Origin: Pseudorhizobium xiangyangii
GTDB taxonomy: Bacteria; Pseudomonadota; Alphaproteobacteria; Rhizobiales; Rhizobiaceae
Direction: 5' to 3'
Assembly: GCF_020531965.1 (NCBI RefSeq)
Contig: NZ_JAJAWH010000029.1
Coordinates: forward strand, 1 to 53,475
DNA: 53,475 nt
Below are positions 8,441 to 16,963 of the stretch, in pieces. Made by a program: the position numbers and the translations under genes. The notes below the pieces were generated by a model, which saw nothing but the letters and a program-made list of their open reading frames with translations, did no database searches and was not told where the DNA came from. Positions within the stretch are counted from its first letter, which is position 1. Each line of letters starts with the position of its first letter.

Positions 8441-9454
8441 TTACGGTGTGGAGCTGCTCACTGCGGGGGAGCGGATCGGCGCTCGCTTGCCCTTGATCAT
8501 CGCCTGGATAGGCTTCTCCACCCATTCGTATGCCATCAGCCCCAGTAGCGTTCCCGCCGCGACGCCCCCTGTCGCGGTAAGGAGAATTGGCAGGCCGAGG
8601 ATCGCGCCTGCCTTCACCACCACGGACAGCGCAAGCGTGTGCCACAGATAGATGGAATATGATGCATCGCCGACATAGGTGGCGATCGGCAGGACAGGGA
8701 GCTTTCCGTTGCGTTCGACGGCAAGGGTCCCAGCGACCAGGAGGACCGCAAGCGGGCCGCAGTTGATAGCGTCGAAATCGAGCTTGAGCAGGTGGATGGC
8801 GGCAAAGCCGGCGATTGCAAACACAACCATCAGCAGGCCTGCGGGTGCTGACGGCAATATGCCTTTCTTCCAGAGCTTTGCGAGGGCGGCACCGGCCGCA
8901 AACTCAAGGATCAGGGGCTGTGTATAGAAGTGGGCAAGCGCATTCTCTGGCCCGAAGCTGAGCCCTGCTATCACCAGCAGCAGCATCATTGTCGTGAGGG
9001 CGACCAGTCGCAAGCGAGGCCGCAACACCAAGGCCACCGCAAATACGGCATAGAAGAAGATTTCGTAGTTCAGCGTCCACCCCTGCACCAGCACGGGCCA
9101 AAGGTGACCGCCATTCGGCGAGGCGACCGGGATAAACAAGAAGGATCCCAGTACGTGTGCTGCGTCCAAGGTCAGATTGGGGAAAAGGCCTGCCGCTGCT
9201 CCCAGGATCATGATGCCGGTGACGATCCAATAACTCGGAGCAATCCGCAGCAGGCGATCCCGCAAAAACGCGACCGGCGTTGTAGGGCGACGGTCACTGA
9301 TCGCCATCATGATGAAGCCGCTCACGACGAAGAAAACGTCAACGCCCGCGGCGCCTATCGCGAAATGCTGGCCGGTACGTTCGGCTGCGTGGAACACAAC
9401 GACGGCCAGGGCCGCGAAGGCCCGAAGGTATTGAATTCCGTAAAGCGTCTTCAT
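8441..9454 (-). CDS. exoZ: Succinoglycan acetyltransferase ExoZ (acyltransferase 3 family)
   Basis: Inner-membrane acyltransferase of 337 residues with about ten membrane segments. It starts with the acyltransferase-3 hallmark IQYLRAFAALAVVVFHA (7-23), with the catalytic-type His22, followed by GVDVFFVVSGF and RLLRIAPSYW. In S. meliloti ExoZ O-acetylates the repeat unit of succinoglycan. Identification rests on family plus position: it is the last gene of the minus-strand exoY-exoF-exoQ-exoZ block, as in S. meliloti. The gap to exoQ is 51 bases. Confidence 0.85.
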   Translation of the reverse strand: MKTLYGIQYLRAFAALAVVVFHAAERTGQHFAIGAAGVDVFFVVSGFIMMAISDRRPTTPVAFLRDRLLRIAPSYWIVTGIMILGAAAGLFPNLTLDAAHVLGSFLFIPVASPNGGHLWPVLVQGWTLNYEIFFYAVFAVALVLRPRLRLVALTTMMLLLVIAGLSFGPENALAHFYTQPLILEFAAGAALAKLWKKGILPSAPAGLLMVVFAIAGFAAIHLLKLDFDAINCGPLAVLLVAGTLAVERNGKLPVLPIATYVGDASYSIYLWHTLALSVVVKAGAILGLPILLTATGGVAAGTLLGLMAYEWVEKPIQAMIKGKRAPIRSPAVSSSTP

Positions 9455-9505
9455 TCGTTCAGTTCACCTTGTCACTCTGTTGGCAGTCGCGGCGTTCCTG
9501 CGGCT

Positions 9506-10777
9506 TCAGCCGATCATCGCCTGGCGACGGAGGGAAACCCGCGGCGAGACGGAGCCGAGTACAGCTTTGGGTTCCTGGAGAGTGAGCTTTCCGACCGCGA
9601 AATACAGAAGGAACGATCCGACGTGATAGGGGTGCATGATATCGATCTCCACGAAGGAACGTACGACCAGCAGCGCGAGGATTGCGACCAGCACAAGCGA
9701 CTGGGGGCTTCTGTCGAAGATCAGGAATCGCCTTAGATGCGCCACCAGCGATGCGAACAGGACACCTGTCAAAAGAAGCGTTCCTATAACCCCCGTCTCC
9801 ACCATGGTTTCGATGTAGGTGTTGTGGAAATGGAAGCCGCTGCGGGACGTGATGAAGAAATCCTGCCAGAGCCGCTCTGCCTCGGAAAAGCCCTGCACCC
9901 AGTAGCCCTGGTAGCCGACACCGAACCACGGTGATTGAGTTGCCGCGAGAATGCCCTGTTGCCACAGATAGGTTCGACCGGTGAGCGTGGAGTCCTTGCC
10001 GAAAACCCCCAGCACCGCGTCCATCGCGCCGAATTGTAACGCGGCAACAGCGCCGCCCGCAGCCACGACCAGAGCGGCAAAAAACAGCAGTCGCCGCTGG
10101 CGCGGGGCGAGAAACAGTGTCGCCTGCATGCCGAGGCAAGCCGCAAGGATTGCCACGGTCGTTATCACCGAGGTCGCGGATTGCGACGCAAACAGTGAGT
10201 AGAGGGAAAGTAATCCTGTCCCTAGGCTTCCAAGAAGCCAGATGCCGCGTGCGCGGAAAATCAGCACGTTTGCGTAAGCGAACAGCACCCCGAGGGACGC
10301 ATAGAGGCCAAGCTGGTTCTTGGAGGAAAAGGCACCGACGAAGCTATAGGTGCCATCCAGCGCGTCGTAGAGATAGTTGCCGAAGACAAGCGAATAGAGA
10401 AGGACGACCGCGCTGCCGGCAAGGGCGCCACGCACCAGTGTCTCTGACGTCAAAACCCGCATGGCAATCAGCGCGCAGACGACATGCGTCAGGTACTGGA
10501 CGGCTGCTCGCAGCGAAACGGACGGGGCGTCCGACCAGAAAGCAGACAGGAAGCAAAACAGCGCGAAGGCGAAGATCCAGCCATATCGCAGATAGTTTCC
10601 GAGAACCCGCCGATAATCAACGACGACCAACGGCAGCCACACACCGTAATAGGCGAGGATCGAAATCTGTCCGAAGCGCGACGAGTAAGCGAACACGAAG
10701 AAGGAGAGGGCGACAGCCGCCACTCCGTAGATTTCGTTTCGGCCAGGCTCCACCAGGGCAGATTTCGCGATCCTCAT
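9506..10777 (-). CDS. exoQ: Exopolysaccharide polymerase ExoQ (Wzy/O-antigen ligase family)
   Basis: Inner-membrane protein of 423 residues with about eleven membrane segments and one large periplasmic loop. It carries the Wzy_C/O-antigen ligase segment with GKDSTLTGRTYLWQ (about 262-275) and FHFHNTYIE. ExoQ is needed to polymerise octasaccharide units into high-molecular-weight succinoglycan. The ATG at 10777 is preferred over a GTG at 10783 because the GAGG of the ribosome site touches the GTG directly. It begins 7 bases after the exoF stop, so the two genes are translationally linked. Confidence 0.9.
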   Translation of the reverse strand: MRIAKSALVEPGRNEIYGVAAVALSFFVFAYSSRFGQISILAYYGVWLPLVVVDYRRVLGNYLRYGWIFAFALFCFLSAFWSDAPSVSLRAAVQYLTHVVCALIAMRVLTSETLVRGALAGSAVVLLYSLVFGNYLYDALDGTYSFVGAFSSKNQLGLYASLGVLFAYANVLIFRARGIWLLGSLGTGLLSLYSLFASQSATSVITTVAILAACLGMQATLFLAPRQRRLLFFAALVVAAGGAVAALQFGAMDAVLGVFGKDSTLTGRTYLWQQGILAATQSPWFGVGYQGYWVQGFSEAERLWQDFFITSRSGFHFHNTYIETMVETGVIGTLLLTGVLFASLVAHLRRFLIFDRSPQSLVLVAILALLVVRSFVEIDIMHPYHVGSFLLYFAVGKLTLQEPKAVLGSVSPRVSLRRQAMIG

Positions 10778-10784
10778 GCCCACC

Positions 10785-12041
10785 TCATTGCATCAGCAAT
10801 TCGGACGCGACCTTCACGACGTCGCCCGGCCTCAGCGAGGTCGATTCATCGACGGCAATTTCCTTCGGCCCATCGCCTTCGTCGCGCACCACCGAGTACT
10901 TGATCGAGGCAGCCTTGCCGCTGGCGTCGAACCGGAGTGCTTCGGCCGATTGCGCCAGCGCCTCGGACATGAGCTCGCGGCTGGTGGTGAGCTGCAAATG
11001 CAGCTTTTCCATTTCGGCTTCGGTGTCCTGCAACTCCTTGGCGCGCTGGGCTTCCCAGTCGTTTCTCAGGTTGATCTCGTCCTGCGTGGCCTTGCTGATG
11101 TCCTGTTTTGCCCGCAGTGAGGCCGTATCGATATCCAGCAGGGTGGACTCGACGTCGGCCGTACGCTCCTCGATGGAAAGCCTGCGCTGGCTCGTTGCCA
11201 GACCCTGCTCGCTCAAGCGGCTGATACGATCGCGATCCTGCTTGACGAGTTCCAGCTGCTCGTTCTGTGTCTCGGACTTCTTGCTCAGCGACTGCACTTC
11301 GCTTTCGAGAAGTGCCCTGAGATCGGCGAGCGCCTCGAGTTGAAGCTCATACCGTTGGCGCCTCGATTTCAGCAGCGATGTTTCGCTGGCGATCAATTCC
11401 TTCGCATTCGGAATCTTCTCGAGTTCAGGCGGCATCTTGATTTCGGTGGCGTTTTCCACCTCGGCAAGAAGCCTTGCCTTGCGTGCGATGAGCCGGCTGC
11501 GCTCCGTGTCGTAGACGGCGGAATCGCCTCGTGCATTGATGAAGTCACGCGCGAAGCGCTGTCCCGCCTCCGAGCGCCGCAGTCCTCCGGCCAGGCTGAC
11601 GGCTTTCAGGACGGTGATGTTCGGCGCGTAGGGATATTCTCCAGGCGTCGTCACGTCGCCGGCAAGAAAGATAGGGCGGAATTGAGCAATCTCGACAGAG
11701 GCGGATGGCTTCGTTCGCAATGCGAACTCGCCTTGAAGTCGCTTGCCGATTTCCTCGGCCACTTCCGCATTCGTTTGGCCCGCGACCTGGAGTTCGCCGA
11801 TGAACGGCAGCGAGATCGCGCCGCCCGGGCCCACTGTGTAATCGCCGGCGATTACCGCCCAGTCACGGATGGTTCCTTCCGCAGGTTGCCACTCTGCAAC
11901 CCGCACTTTGAGTTTGTCCATGACGCCGAGGCGATAGCCGCCTTCTTGTGCGAATGCGGAAGGGGTGACCGCCATCAGCAGTGCCCCAAATAGACAGCCA
12001 ACGGCCGATTGCCGGCGCAGGGCCGGGGCTCGTTTAAGCAT
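10785..12041 (-). CDS. exoF: Outer-membrane/periplasmic export protein ExoF (OPX family)
   Basis: Secreted protein of 418 residues. The signal peptide ends near Ala31 (PSAFAQ). The mature part has the polysaccharide-export domain (YRLGVMDKLKVRVAEW, then AISLPFIGELQVAGQT), an SLBB-type segment (IFLAGDVTTPGEYPY, about 145-160), and a long coiled coil (about 190-365) rich in Glu, Gln, Arg and Leu. In S. meliloti ExoF acts with ExoY in the first sugar-transfer step and in export. The ATG at 12041 has GAGG 7 bases upstream, a better start than one 19 codons earlier. It lies between exoY and exoQ. Confidence 0.92.
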   Translation of the reverse strand: MLKRAPALRRQSAVGCLFGALLMAVTPSAFAQEGGYRLGVMDKLKVRVAEWQPAEGTIRDWAVIAGDYTVGPGGAISLPFIGELQVAGQTNAEVAEEIGKRLQGEFALRTKPSASVEIAQFRPIFLAGDVTTPGEYPYAPNITVLKAVSLAGGLRRSEAGQRFARDFINARGDSAVYDTERSRLIARKARLLAEVENATEIKMPPELEKIPNAKELIASETSLLKSRRQRYELQLEALADLRALLESEVQSLSKKSETQNEQLELVKQDRDRISRLSEQGLATSQRRLSIEERTADVESTLLDIDTASLRAKQDISKATQDEINLRNDWEAQRAKELQDTEAEMEKLHLQLTTSRELMSEALAQSAEALRFDASGKAASIKYSVVRDEGDGPKEIAVDESTSLRPGDVVKVASELLMQ

Positions 12042-12131
12042 GGTAAGTCCTCGTAACGAAAGATTAAGTGGACGGAAGAGGTCTTCCGTCCGCATCATCA
12101 GTTATCGCTTCTGTGAGTAGGCGGCTGAGTT

Positions 12132-12812
12132 TCAGTAACTGCCGCGGGAGAAGCATACCGCTGGTATGGTCTTCACGATGATATGCAGGTCCCGGACCAG
12201 TGACCAGTTCTGCACATAGTGAGTATCGAAGGCGATGCGGCTCTCATAGGAGACGTCGTTTCGCCCGCTGATCTGCCACAGGCCTGTCAGGCCTGGGCGT
12301 GTGCGCAGGTAGTAGACAGCATGGCTGTCGTAGAGGCCGAGTTCCTCATCCACAACCGGTCGAGGTCCCACGACGCTCATATCACCCCGTAGAATGTTTA
12401 CGAGCTGGGGCAATTCGTCGAGGCTCAGTTTGCGCAGTACACTGCCGACTACCGTTACCCGTGGGTCGGTGCGGAGTTTGCGGGTCGCCTTCCATTCTTC
12501 GGCGGCCTGCGGGTTCTTGCTCAGATATTCCCGTAAAACCTCGTCGCCGTTCACCACCATGGTGCGGAACTTGAGGCAATGGAAGTACCTGCCATTGTGG
12601 CCAACCCGCCGGTGTCCATAGAACATGGATCCACCGTCGGTGAATTTCACCAGCGCCATGATCAGAAGAAAGATCGGGCTGAAGGCGATGAGTGCCAATG
12701 CGGCGGCTGCGATGTCGAAGCCGCGTTTCGCGAGGCCGCCAATCGGGAATCCCTGCTTGGCCTCGTCGGTTGTCATGAACGGCGATCCGGCCGAACGTGT
12801 CGCTGACTTCAT
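12132..12812 (-). CDS. exoY: Priming galactosyl-1-phosphate transferase ExoY
   Basis: Membrane-anchored undecaprenyl-phosphate galactosephosphotransferase of 226 residues, which places the first sugar of succinoglycan on the lipid carrier. One hydrophobic segment is at about 33-55. The bacterial sugar transferase motifs follow: KFRTM (81-85), LSLDELPQLVNILRGDMSVVGPRP (129-152) and RPGLTGLWQISGR (172-184). The length equals that of S. meliloti ExoY and the C-terminus ends in the same type of CFSRGSY tail. GGAG is 8 bases upstream of the ATG. It is first in the minus-strand block and divergent from exoX across a long regulatory gap. Confidence 0.95.
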   Translation of the reverse strand: MKSATRSAGSPFMTTDEAKQGFPIGGLAKRGFDIAAAALALIAFSPIFLLIMALVKFTDGGSMFYGHRRVGHNGRYFHCLKFRTMVVNGDEVLREYLSKNPQAAEEWKATRKLRTDPRVTVVGSVLRKLSLDELPQLVNILRGDMSVVGPRPVVDEELGLYDSHAVYYLRTRPGLTGLWQISGRNDVSYESRIAFDTHYVQNWSLVRDLHIIVKTIPAVCFSRGSY

Positions 12813-12900
12813 AGAGAGGTCTCCATTTATGCTTTGCGATTTCGTTGCCTATGCGGCGCGTCGTGCGTGGCAATGGATAATAAGTCTGTGTTCGGAATTT

Positions 12901-12925
12901 GATGCCAGAGATTTTTTTTGGCATC
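12901..12925. repeat. Inverted repeat around an oligo-T tract
   Basis: GATGCCA and TGGCATC form a perfect 7-base inverted repeat around an 11-base centre containing eight T in a row. It lies about 90 bases upstream of exoY and could be a regulator site or a small hairpin. Function unknown. Confidence 0.35.
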
Positions 12926-13434
12926 GCGGGGCTTGCCAAAAGCCACCGGCTGGACAGCTGTTTATTAGGGAATCGAAATTCAATGTAAAAATTGAGAAAA
13001 ATTCTCGTAATTACAAACTTTATTTTCGTTAATACGTTGAATGTTTTAGATGTAGTAAGAAGACATGAGGGTATAGTGATTGTTGCTTTACTAGAAGTCC
13101 GGATTTGTTTTCAGCAACGGTCTGCTTTCGGTCTGAAAGAAGCTTGAACAAGCAGCTTCAAAACACAAAATGCTGCACTGCAATACATTGCTGCAACGCA
13201 AAATGGCGGATGTGCGAGAGTTCACCAGCGTAACAAAAGTTGATTAACGTCAGGACCAATCAGGGTGCCCGGCAGACCTGATCGCCTTCGCCCGGACGAA
13301 GTTGGGCGATAAGGTGGCGGAATTGAAGCCTCTTTGGGTGAAGCGGTAACGCAGGTCGGCGAAAAACTTGCCCGGAACATTACAAAGGTTACGAAAGTTT
13401 CACGAACAGTATGCAACAAACCGAATAAGACAAC

Positions 13435-13463
13435 TTGAACGTTCGTATATAGCTCAATATGCT
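13435..13463 (+). promoter_or_regulatory. exoX: Possible sigma-70 promoter for exoX
   Basis: TTGAAC at 13435-13440 and TATGCT at 13458-13463 are separated by exactly 17 bases and lie about 65 bases upstream of the exoX start. The match is partial, so this is a candidate only. Confidence 0.4.
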
Positions 13464-13529
13464 TCCAATGATTGGAGAGGAGCCAAGCGACCGAGTAGCC
13501 CGATTAGAGTGAATCCGGGAGGACGGATT

Positions 13530-13820
13530 ATGTATGCACCCCGCTTTTTCGTAAGCATGACCGCCGTACTGCTGTTTTTTGCAGGCGTGACTTACTGGAT
13601 GACAGGTTCAGTGTACGCGACGGTTCTGCAAACAGTTATCTGCGCGGTGATCCTTCAAGTGGGTTACTTCATCGGTGTGCTTTATCTGGTCCGGCGTGAG
13701 ACGATCCAGCGCAACAACTCCGGGGCGGACCCGATGCAAAACCAGCGCTTAAGCGATGCAAGGAATAGCGACGGTATCCCTGCCGACGCTGCGCATCAAC
13801 TCGAGATAACGGACAGATAA
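13530..13820 (+). CDS. exoX: Exopolysaccharide production repressor ExoX
   Basis: Small membrane protein of 96 residues with two hydrophobic segments (about 7-25 and 29-54), the motif MYAPRFFVSM at its start, and a polar cytosolic tail. This fits the ExoX/PsiA-like family of rhizobia, in which extra copies of the protein lower exopolysaccharide synthesis after transcription, in balance with ExoY. The ATG at 13530 is chosen because GGGAGGA stands just upstream; longer upstream reading is not supported. Position between exoY and exoU matches S. meliloti. Confidence 0.88.
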   Translation: MYAPRFFVSMTAVLLFFAGVTYWMTGSVYATVLQTVICAVILQVGYFIGVLYLVRRETIQRNNSGADPMQNQRLSDARNSDGIPADAAHQLEITDR

Positions 13821-13907
13821 GCCTCTAACGGGCCTGCCTATTCCATATCCTGGACATCTTCCTAGCTTCTATTGCCGGACAAGAGACGACGGAAACAGGA
13901 GCTGAAG

Positions 13908-14906
13908 GTGAGTTATGCCGAAGCCGTCTGCGTGATTATCGCAGCAAAAAATGCAGCCAACACAATTGGTACCGCCATAAAATCTGCCCTGCGGGAAACT
14001 GCAGTCAGCGAAGTTGTCGTCATTGACGATGGTTCACAGGATGCGACCGTGTCTACGGCATCGGCCGCTGACGACGGCACAGGCAGGCTCAACATCGTCT
14101 CTTTTCAAGAGAATCGCGGTCCGGCGGCGGCCCGCAATCACGCCATCAGTGTTTCCACCTCGCCCCTCATAGCCATTCTGGACGCCGACGACTTCTTCTT
14201 TCCGGGTCGCTTCGACGCCATGCTGGAGCAGGAGGACTGGGATTTCATCGCGGACAACATTGCCTTCACCCAGGAGACGGAGGGCACGACCCAGCCTCAG
14301 TCATTCCAATCCCGGGCGCATCGTTTGTCCACCGTCGACTTTATCGAGGGGAATATTTCGAGCCCGGGAGTGCGGCGCGGAGAGATCGGCTTTCTGAAGC
14401 CGGTCATGAGGCGGAGCTTCCTGGCGGCGCACGATCTGCGTTACAACGAAGCCCTCAGGCTCGGTGAGGATTACGATCTTTATCTGCGGGCACTGATCAA
14501 GGGTGCGCGCTATACGATTATCGAACATTGTGGCTACGGCGCCGTGGTTCGCGCCGACTCCCTCAGCGGCCAGCATCGGACGGACGACCTCCGCCGTCTA
14601 TGGGAGGCGGATCAGGCGATCCGTCGCGCGACAGTGCTGCCATCCGATGTGGATGAAGCCCTTGCCAGGCATGAGAAGCACATTCGCGACCGATACGAGC
14701 TGCGGGCGTTTCTGGATGAGAAGGCGCAGCACGGCAAGGCGGCGGCCATCCGGCGGGTGCTGAAGAACCCCGCTGCCTTGCCGGCGATCGCCGCCGGAAT
14801 TTTTCGCGACAAAACACGCCAGTTCAGAACGGCGAGCGAAACCGAAGCTGCGCCGCCGTCTGGCCTGCGATACCTGTTGCCTGGCGTTCCCGTCGCTCAG
14901 AAGTAG
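13908..14906 (+). CDS. exoU: Succinoglycan glucosyltransferase ExoU (GT2)
   Basis: Cytosolic family-2 glycosyltransferase of 332 residues. VCVIIAAKNAANTIGTAI opens the nucleotide-binding fold, VVVIDDGSQD (37-45) and the metal-binding LDADD (91-95) follow, and RLGEDYDLYLRAL is the typical acceptor-side ED motif. In S. meliloti ExoU adds the sixth sugar of the octasaccharide. The GTG at 13908, with AGGAG 6 bases upstream, is preferred over a TTG at 13872. Its last 10 bases overlap the end of the convergent exoV. Confidence 0.87.
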   Translation: MSYAEAVCVIIAAKNAANTIGTAIKSALRETAVSEVVVIDDGSQDATVSTASAADDGTGRLNIVSFQENRGPAAARNHAISVSTSPLIAILDADDFFFPGRFDAMLEQEDWDFIADNIAFTQETEGTTQPQSFQSRAHRLSTVDFIEGNISSPGVRRGEIGFLKPVMRRSFLAAHDLRYNEALRLGEDYDLYLRALIKGARYTIIEHCGYGAVVRADSLSGQHRTDDLRRLWEADQAIRRATVLPSDVDEALARHEKHIRDRYELRAFLDEKAQHGKAAAIRRVLKNPAALPAIAAGIFRDKTRQFRTASETEAAPPSGLRYLLPGVPVAQK

Positions 14907-15838
14907 TCGCGGCGAATGCCGACGAGAACCTCGTGAAAACGGCTCTTGAGGTCGTAGAGAGCACCATCCGGGCTGAGTTGCGGTTCAGCCCGGCTCGCCT
15001 GCCAAAGCGCCAGGATTGATGGTGCGGCCAGGACCTGTTTTGCCATGCCACGAAGCCCTCCCTGCGGAGGAGGAGGCTGCGTCAGCACGTCGCCGGCCGG
15101 GGCGTCAGCGACCGATGCACTACTGTTCGGCTTTTGAAACTGCACACCCCAGAAGCGTGAGCTCTTGGCGACCGCCTCCGCGCGCGTGGAGACCGGCACG
15201 AAGTTCGGCCTGTATGTTACGCCCACGCTGCTTGCCCAGTCGTTCCATTTGAAGTCGTTGATCGAGCGCGACGTGGTCACGGCGATCCACGGCACGCGAA
15301 GTGCGTCGGCGAGAATGGCGCCATGCATGGATTCCGCCACGATCAATTCCGACTGTGCGATGGCGCGGATGACGGCTTTCGCTTCTCCGCGCGGGTCCAG
15401 ATAGGTCATGCCGGCAGGCTCGCAGACGGCCTGCCACATCCCGAACTCGGCGGATTCCCAGTGTGGAATGTAGGTCTTCTTGTATCGTTTCGGCAGATTT
15501 TGGAATTCCGGCATCTCGGTAATCATCACCGCCGGGTCGACTATACCCATTGCCGGGGGCAAGCCGAGCCGTTCCGCTGTCTTAGGGCCGCGAACGCAGC
15601 GTACGTCCCATTCGCGCGCATCGCTGATGTCCGGAGGTGTGCCATAGCCGTAGCCGCTACCGATGACGAGCTTGCGGATGCCGCTGGGCAGCAGGGCCGG
15701 ATTTAGTACGGTTCCCACTCCGACAAGCAGCGTCTCCTCATGCACATCCCTTAGTCCGGGCAGCAGGAAGTCCCAAAGCCAGAGATTGAGATCGTCGCCG
15801 AAATTGCCGTGGTGAGATTCCCAATGATAGGGCTTCAT
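14897..15838 (-). CDS. exoV: Succinoglycan pyruvyltransferase ExoV
   Basis: Polysaccharide pyruvyl transferase of 313 residues that puts a pyruvate ketal on the terminal side-chain glucose, using phosphoenolpyruvate. The N-terminal HGNFGDDLNLWLWDFLLPGL and the C-terminal SELIVAESMHGAILADALRVPWIAV are the two family blocks. GGAG lies 6 bases before the ATG at 15838. It follows exoW by 39 bases on the same strand and ends tail to tail with exoU. A pyruvyl group is often needed for polymerisation and export. Confidence 0.9.
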   Translation of the reverse strand: MKPYHWESHHGNFGDDLNLWLWDFLLPGLRDVHEETLLVGVGTVLNPALLPSGIRKLVIGSGYGYGTPPDISDAREWDVRCVRGPKTAERLGLPPAMGIVDPAVMITEMPEFQNLPKRYKKTYIPHWESAEFGMWQAVCEPAGMTYLDPRGEAKAVIRAIAQSELIVAESMHGAILADALRVPWIAVTTSRSINDFKWNDWASSVGVTYRPNFVPVSTRAEAVAKSSRFWGVQFQKPNSSASVADAPAGDVLTQPPPPQGGLRGMAKQVLAAPSILALWQASRAEPQLSPDGALYDLKSRFHEVLVGIRRDYF

Positions 15839-15877
15839 CGTGTTCTCCGCAGGAAGGATCTGGACAGTGAGCGCGGG

Positions 15878-16846
15878 CTATTGCTTCGCGCCTGAAAACT
15901 TTCTGGTACCAAGTTCGACGACCGTGCGCAGAAGGGCAGGGTCCCGCCTGACCCATTGGACGAGCAAGCCGAGGTCTGGCGCTTTGCCGCGACGGACGCG
16001 ACCTGCCTGGCTCCACAAGGCCTGTCGCCGCGCAGTGTTCTTATACGATGTGATCGACGCCACATCCTGTGGTCGCCGGGCGAAGCGGGTTTCGAGCGTA
16101 TCAAGCGCGACCCATGTGTTGAACTGCTGGCGCAGGAACTGCGGGGACTGGTTGTCGATGCTGTGGAAGATGTTCAGGCCCATTCCGCGCATGGCGCCCG
16201 GCTCGTCGCAAAGGAGTGGTCTTTCTGCTGCAAGAATGCAGTCGCAGAAGAAAAGAACGTCTTCTGCCGCAAGACGCAAGGTGGGCTCGAAACGGATCTT
16301 CTCGAAGATGCCGCGACCGATGACCATGCAGGACAGGTGCAGAAAGCTCCAGTTCTTCAGCATCACGCTTGCAAGGTCCGGAATTTCGATCACCAGCGGC
16401 GTCTCGCTCAGGCGTGTTCCACCTTCAGCCTTCTCCAGCTCGGCCATGCCGAAGTGGTAATAGAACTCCTTGCTTGCCTGCATCGAGGCCCAATAGCAGT
16501 CGCCGCCAAAGCCTGTCATGCCCTCGTAAGCGTTCTTCAAGTGATCAGGAAGCCACAGGTCGTCGGAATCGAGAAAGGCGACGAAGCGCGTAGACGAAGG
16601 CACGTTGTCGAGGCCGGTGTTGCGCGCGCCGCCGGGGCCAGCATTGGGTTGCTTGATAACTTTTATCCGCGATTTCTGAGCTTCATCAAGAGGTTGAAGC
16701 TCGACATCCGCCGGTAGAGGCGACTCGTCGTCGACCACAAGGACGTCGAAATCCTGGTAGGTCTGGTTGAATACTGATTTCAACGCCCGACGTAGAATGC
16801 CGGGCTCTTTTTGGAAGAATGGGATAACAACGGTGATCGTCGCCAT
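15878..16846 (-). CDS. exoW: Succinoglycan glucosyltransferase ExoW (GT2)
   Basis: Cytosolic family-2 glycosyltransferase of 322 residues. Motifs: ITVVIPFFQKEPGILRRAL, VLVVDDESP (35-43), GGARNTGLDN and the metal-binding LDSDD (92-96). In S. meliloti ExoW adds the seventh sugar. A purine-rich AGGGGCG precedes the ATG at 16846. It is first in the minus-strand exoW-exoV pair and divergent from exoT across about 115 bases. Confidence 0.87.
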   Translation of the reverse strand: MATITVVIPFFQKEPGILRRALKSVFNQTYQDFDVLVVDDESPLPADVELQPLDEAQKSRIKVIKQPNAGPGGARNTGLDNVPSSTRFVAFLDSDDLWLPDHLKNAYEGMTGFGGDCYWASMQASKEFYYHFGMAELEKAEGGTRLSETPLVIEIPDLASVMLKNWSFLHLSCMVIGRGIFEKIRFEPTLRLAAEDVLFFCDCILAAERPLLCDEPGAMRGMGLNIFHSIDNQSPQFLRQQFNTWVALDTLETRFARRPQDVASITSYKNTARRQALWSQAGRVRRGKAPDLGLLVQWVRRDPALLRTVVELGTRKFSGAKQ

Positions 16847-16963
16847 TTTTTCGCCCCTGCTTTTTCAAAGGATTGGAAGCCATTGATGCTTCGTGCGGAC
16901 TTGGTGTAGCGGCAAGCGGTGCCGTTGGATCTTAAAATAGCCTCCAGGAACAGGACTTCATCT

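Larger units (their letters stand above)
12813..13529. promoter_or_regulatory. Long divergent control region between exoY and exoX
   Basis: About 720 bases without a gene, clearly more AT-rich than its surroundings between about 12890 and 13230. It holds several inverted repeats: GATGCCA/TGGCATC (12901-12925), GTTGCT/AGCAAC (about 13082-13118) and GAAGCT/AGCTTC (about 13139-13160). In S. meliloti the matching gap carries exoY and exoX promoters and binding sites for regulators such as MucR. The AT-rich character fits that role; individual sites are not proven. Confidence 0.6.
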
